Assembly (NCBI GenBank): GCA_963822695.1 | Contig: CAWGJH010000010.1 | Location: forward strand, 1 to 64,000 | DNA: 64,000 bases | Source of the DNA: GCA-003244245 sp963822695 | Lineage (GTDB): Bacteria > Actinomycetota > Actinomycetes > Mycobacteriales > Pseudonocardiaceae | Reading direction: 5' to 3' | Part shown: one piece after another, positions 61,685 to 64,000 of the stretch | Numbering within the stretch: position 1 is the first letter of the stretch | How the letters are laid out: each line of letters starts with the position of its first letter | Translations under genes and position numbers: made by a program | The notes under the pieces: generated by a model | The model's database searches: none | Told to the model about the DNA's origin: nothing | Seen by the model: the letters and a program-made list of their open reading frames with translations, nothing else

Positions 61685-62011
61685 TCAGCCCGGCTCACCG
61701 CGGCGCTTGCGATGGAGCACCCACGCCAGGTCCACCAACGCGATCACCGCCAGCACCGCGAGCACCACGCCGAACGCCACCAGTTTCGCCTTGATCATAA
61801 CCACTGCGGCCACGGTGCAGAGCACCAGGCCAAAACCGGCCAGCACCGCCCGCAAGGTCAGTGCGCTGCGGGCCGGCGCAGCCCCGCCGAATCCCGCAGT
61901 CGGGTCGTGGTAGCCGGGCAGCCCCCGTTCGTAGTCGCCCCTGGTACGGCGGCGCGGGTGTGGGTTCGGCTGCTGAGACGTGTGTCCTCCGGATGGATCC
62001 CGGTTCGTCAC
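61685..62011 (-). CDS. Small membrane protein (DUF6343-like)
   Basis: Protein of 108 residues from GTG 62011, which follows GAGGAG. A basic, proline- and arginine-rich N-terminus (SGGHTSQQPNPHPRRRTRGD) is followed by GFGGAAPARSALTLRAVLAG and two membrane segments (about 50-73 and 76-97). The RSALxLR stretch before the first helix recalls DUF6343 proteins. Function unknown; the form is that of a small inner-membrane protein. Confidence 0.7.
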   Translation of the reverse strand: MTNRDPSGGHTSQQPNPHPRRRTRGDYERGLPGYHDPTAGFGGAAPARSALTLRAVLAGFGLVLCTVAAVVMIKAKLVAFGVVLAVLAVIALVDLAWVLHRKRRGEPG

Positions 62012-62169
62012 CTGCTCCTCCCTGGGGCACGTAAGGGGCGTACCCGCCTCCCAGGCGTACCCACGGTGAACGGGGCAGAAAACGTCGGGCCAGCACCCCT
62101 GGCTGCGCCCGGCAGCGCCTCGGCAAGCGGACGACAAGCACATGATCTGGGTGAGGGGGGTATGGGCGG

Positions 62170-63005
62170 CTATGTCGCGCCGAGCACACCGTGCGGGTCG
62201 AGAACGAACTCTTAGGTACGCCCTGGTCGAACTCCTGATAACCCCGCGGTGCATCGTCCAAGGTGATCACGGTGGCGTTGACGTTCTTGGCGATCTGTAC
62301 CCGATCATTAAGGATCGCCATCATCAGCTCGCGTTGATAACGCATGGCAGGGCATTGTCCGGTGGCGAACGAGTGCGCCTTGGCCCAGCCGACGCCGAAC
62401 CGCAGGGACAGCGCTCCCCGCTGCGCATGGGGGTCACTGGCTCCGGGATCCTCCGTGACGTACAGCCCGGGAATGCCGATGGCGCCGCCGGCCCGAGTAA
62501 CGTCCATCGCGGCGTTGAGCACCGTCGCCGGTGCCTCGCGCCCGTCTCTGCCACCACGCGCCTCGAATCCGACCGCATCGACCCGACCGTAGCGTCCACC
62601 TCGGCAACGCCGAGGATCTGCTCGATCTGGTCGGGCAACGGGCGTCTTGCGCTCCTTGCAGTTACGGCATCGGCCACAGGCCACGTGAAAAGGAACCGAT
62701 ACCAGATCACCCACGGCGACGAACTCGACGTCGCGGCCCTTCTCGACCACCTCTCCGGTGATTTCATGACCCAGCACCAAGCCTAGCGGTGCGGTCGTCC
62801 GGCCCCGCACCATGTGCTGGTCACTGCCACAGATGTTGGTGGCGAGGATCTTCACGATCACCCCGTGCGGGCACTGCCGTCACGCATTCGCGGGGGGGGG
62901 GGGGGGCACGTCAGGACCAGGCTTGAGCACGAACTCGGGGTAGTCGATGGACTCCACCGAGACCTTGCCAGGTCCCTGATACACGACTCCACGGTTACTG
63001 GCCAC
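62170..63005 (-). pseudogene. fdhA: Glutathione-independent formaldehyde dehydrogenase, degraded
   Basis: The GTG at 63005 gives ASNRGVVYQGPGKVSVESID and YPEFVLKPGPDV, then a proline run encoded by a 15-base homopolymer (62892-62906), then TGA at 62880-62882. In the same frame the zinc-enzyme core resumes: HGVIVKILATNICGSDQHMV, GLVLGHEITGEVVEKGRDVE and ACGRCRNCKERK. Roughly 150 codons (the NAD-binding half) are missing before VDAVGFEARG, with frameshifts around 62590-62640. The last part (DVTRAGGAIGIPGLYVTEDP) runs in frame to about 62215, then shifts once more; the expected end KKFVLDPHGVLGAT stops at 62170. Confidence 0.82.
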
Positions 63006-63560
63006 CTGCGTCAGCTCCCTCCCGGCCCACCGGCCACCATAGCTTGCCGCCCTAAAGTGGCAAACCCGCCGTGGTAAGGCTTCGTCCTGCGGGGTCGGCT
63101 TAGACGTCCGCACTGGTGTTCCCAGGCTGAGGTACACCCAGTGCGGAACACCCCGGGACAGCAGAGCAGGTGAGTCTCGCGGTCCGAAAAACAGCTGGAC
63201 GGAGCTCACCGCAGGTGAACGAGACACGACCGCAGTCACTTCGATCACAACGCGTCATGGCGGCGGCGCGATTTTGCGCCCAGGCAAGGGCGTACGCAAC
63301 GCACACTCATCGGCATGAGCGGACGTTGCGGCGCATCGGAGATTCTCACAACTGACCAGATGTAAAAGTTCTGCGAGAGGCCGTGTTCGACTTCTGTCCG
63401 CCCAGGTCGCGATTCCAAAAACACCTCTCAAAATTATCACATCCTTCGAGGGAGTTCTGACTCGAATCCGCGAGTAGTGGTGCGACACGGGTCGTGAGAG
63501 GGGAATAGGTGCCCTGTGGCCTGGGATGATGATGCTGTCAAGGACATGATCACTCGGGTT
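63006..63560. other. Intergenic stretch, nothing recognised
   Basis: About 550 bases between the dehydrogenase pseudogene and the transposase fragment, with falling GC content toward the right. Several short frames lack family motifs. The fdhA promoter should lie at the left end. Confidence 0.5.
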
Positions 63561-63770
63561 GGAAGGACACCTATCTGGTGGGCAGGTTACGTGGTGGGGA
63601 GCGGGTTTGTGATCGGGGTTATTCGGTGGGTGAGTTGCTGGTGGGCTTGGCTGCGGCCCAGTTGACGGGAGAAGATCATCTCATCGGCCTGGATCGGCAT
63701 CGTGCGGAGGCGGTGGGTCAGGAGTTGATCGATCTGGATACCTTCTCAGGTCCGCCTACCTCAAGCCGGA
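63561..63770 (+). mobile_element. Transposase N-terminal fragment (IS1380-like)
   Basis: A short frame from about 63578 reads RVCDRGYSVGELLVGLAAAQ and LTGEDHLIGLDRHRAEAVGQ, which resembles, from memory, the N-terminal region of IS1380-family transposases (RGYSxxELVVxLA, LDRHR). It breaks off at about 63760 with unrelated sequence. No inverted repeat or DDE core is present in the window. Confidence 0.45.
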
Positions 63771-64000
63771 TTCCCAACCATTGACATCGCTGTCACCGTG
63801 GGAATCAACAATCTCCATAGTAGGATCATCATGGATGAGCATCGCGGGGGCGATCGCAAGCAGTATTCCAACAATGAGGGTCAACAAGGCTACGACAAGG
63901 GGCATAACATCTCCTCTCGACTCTCCGTAACTCCTGTGGACATAGATCCAAATTCAGGAATCATCGTTCGAGCCCTGTGATGGCGAAAAGTTATCCGAAC
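63771..64000. other. Lower-GC window end, nothing recognised
   Basis: AT-richer than the rest of the window. One 60-residue frame (63798-63980) shows no codon bias or motif. It may belong to an element continuing past the edge. Confidence 0.4.

Overview
The window is high-GC actinobacterial DNA. Its housekeeping gene order (acylphosphatase-smc, rimO-pgsA-clgR-pspA, dinB-DUF3040-transglutaminase-DUF58-MoxR, mraZ to ftsZ, pgeF-yggS-sepF-yggT-divIVA, lspA-rluD) and its protein sequences fit a Pseudonocardiaceae-like member of the order Pseudonocardiales. That placement is inference from remembered family sequences; no 16S rRNA or other taxonomic marker is present.

Layout. (1) About 1-15,000 is an accessory island in decay. 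It carries a P450 with a TetR-type regulator (one in-frame stop), a broken IS110 element, a small catabolic cluster (ferredoxin lacking its last cluster cysteine, intact amidohydrolase, internally deleted MDR oxidoreductase), a cupin/dehydrogenase pair, an IS6 remnant, a cupin, recombinase fragments, a frameshifted beta-propeller gene, an intact SDR and a DUF222 fragment joined to a recombinase tail. (2) 15,063-28,793 is core chromosome: acyP, smc, a frameshifted acyltransferase, a truncated diacylglycerol kinase, a SatP-type transporter, rimO, pgsA, clgR, pspA, an orphan ParA, a methyltransferase, dinB behind a perfect SOS box, and a DUF3040 gene. (3) 28,826-33,407 is a minus-strand MoxR-DUF58-transglutaminase operon. 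(4) 33,762-44,517 is the division and cell wall (dcw) cluster: mraZ, rsmH, ftsL, pbpB, murE, mraY, murD, ftsW, ftsQ. It starts at a promoter overlapped by an array of MraZ boxes. murF, murG and murC are absent, yet the flanking genes still overlap by four bases.

(5) 44,518-51,300 is a 6.8 kb accessory island wedged between ftsQ and ftsZ. It holds an HprK-like ATPase with a small partner gene; a WXG100 gene / polymorphic toxin / immunity module, in which the toxin ends in a CdiA-CT-like tRNase domain and the WXG100 gene has an amber codon exactly at the signature tryptophan; an IS110 remnant; a broken XRE regulator; an unknown protein; and an atypical protein kinase. (6) 51,441-60,724 resumes the core: ftsZ, pgeF, yggS, sepF, yggT, divIVA, a zinc-site membrane protein, a methyltransferase, a cation/proton antiporter, lspA and rluD. 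(7) 60,888-64,000 holds an ArsR regulator convergent with a metallothionein-like Cys-rich protein, a small membrane protein, a formaldehyde dehydrogenase pseudogene carrying a 15-G run, and a transposase fragment.

Together the core genes cover septum placement and assembly (FtsZ, SepF, FtsQ, FtsW, FtsL, PbpB), polar growth (DivIVA), peptidoglycan precursor synthesis (MurE, MraY, MurD, with three expected steps missing locally), chromosome condensation (SMC) and envelope stress (ClgR, PspA). The most interesting items are the gapped dcw cluster, the toxin island inside it, and the Cys-rich protein with its embedded terminator. Many genes are broken by single stops, homopolymer-associated frameshifts or clean internal deletions. 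Some of this could be assembly error, but the clean deletions and truncated transposases argue for real genome decay.
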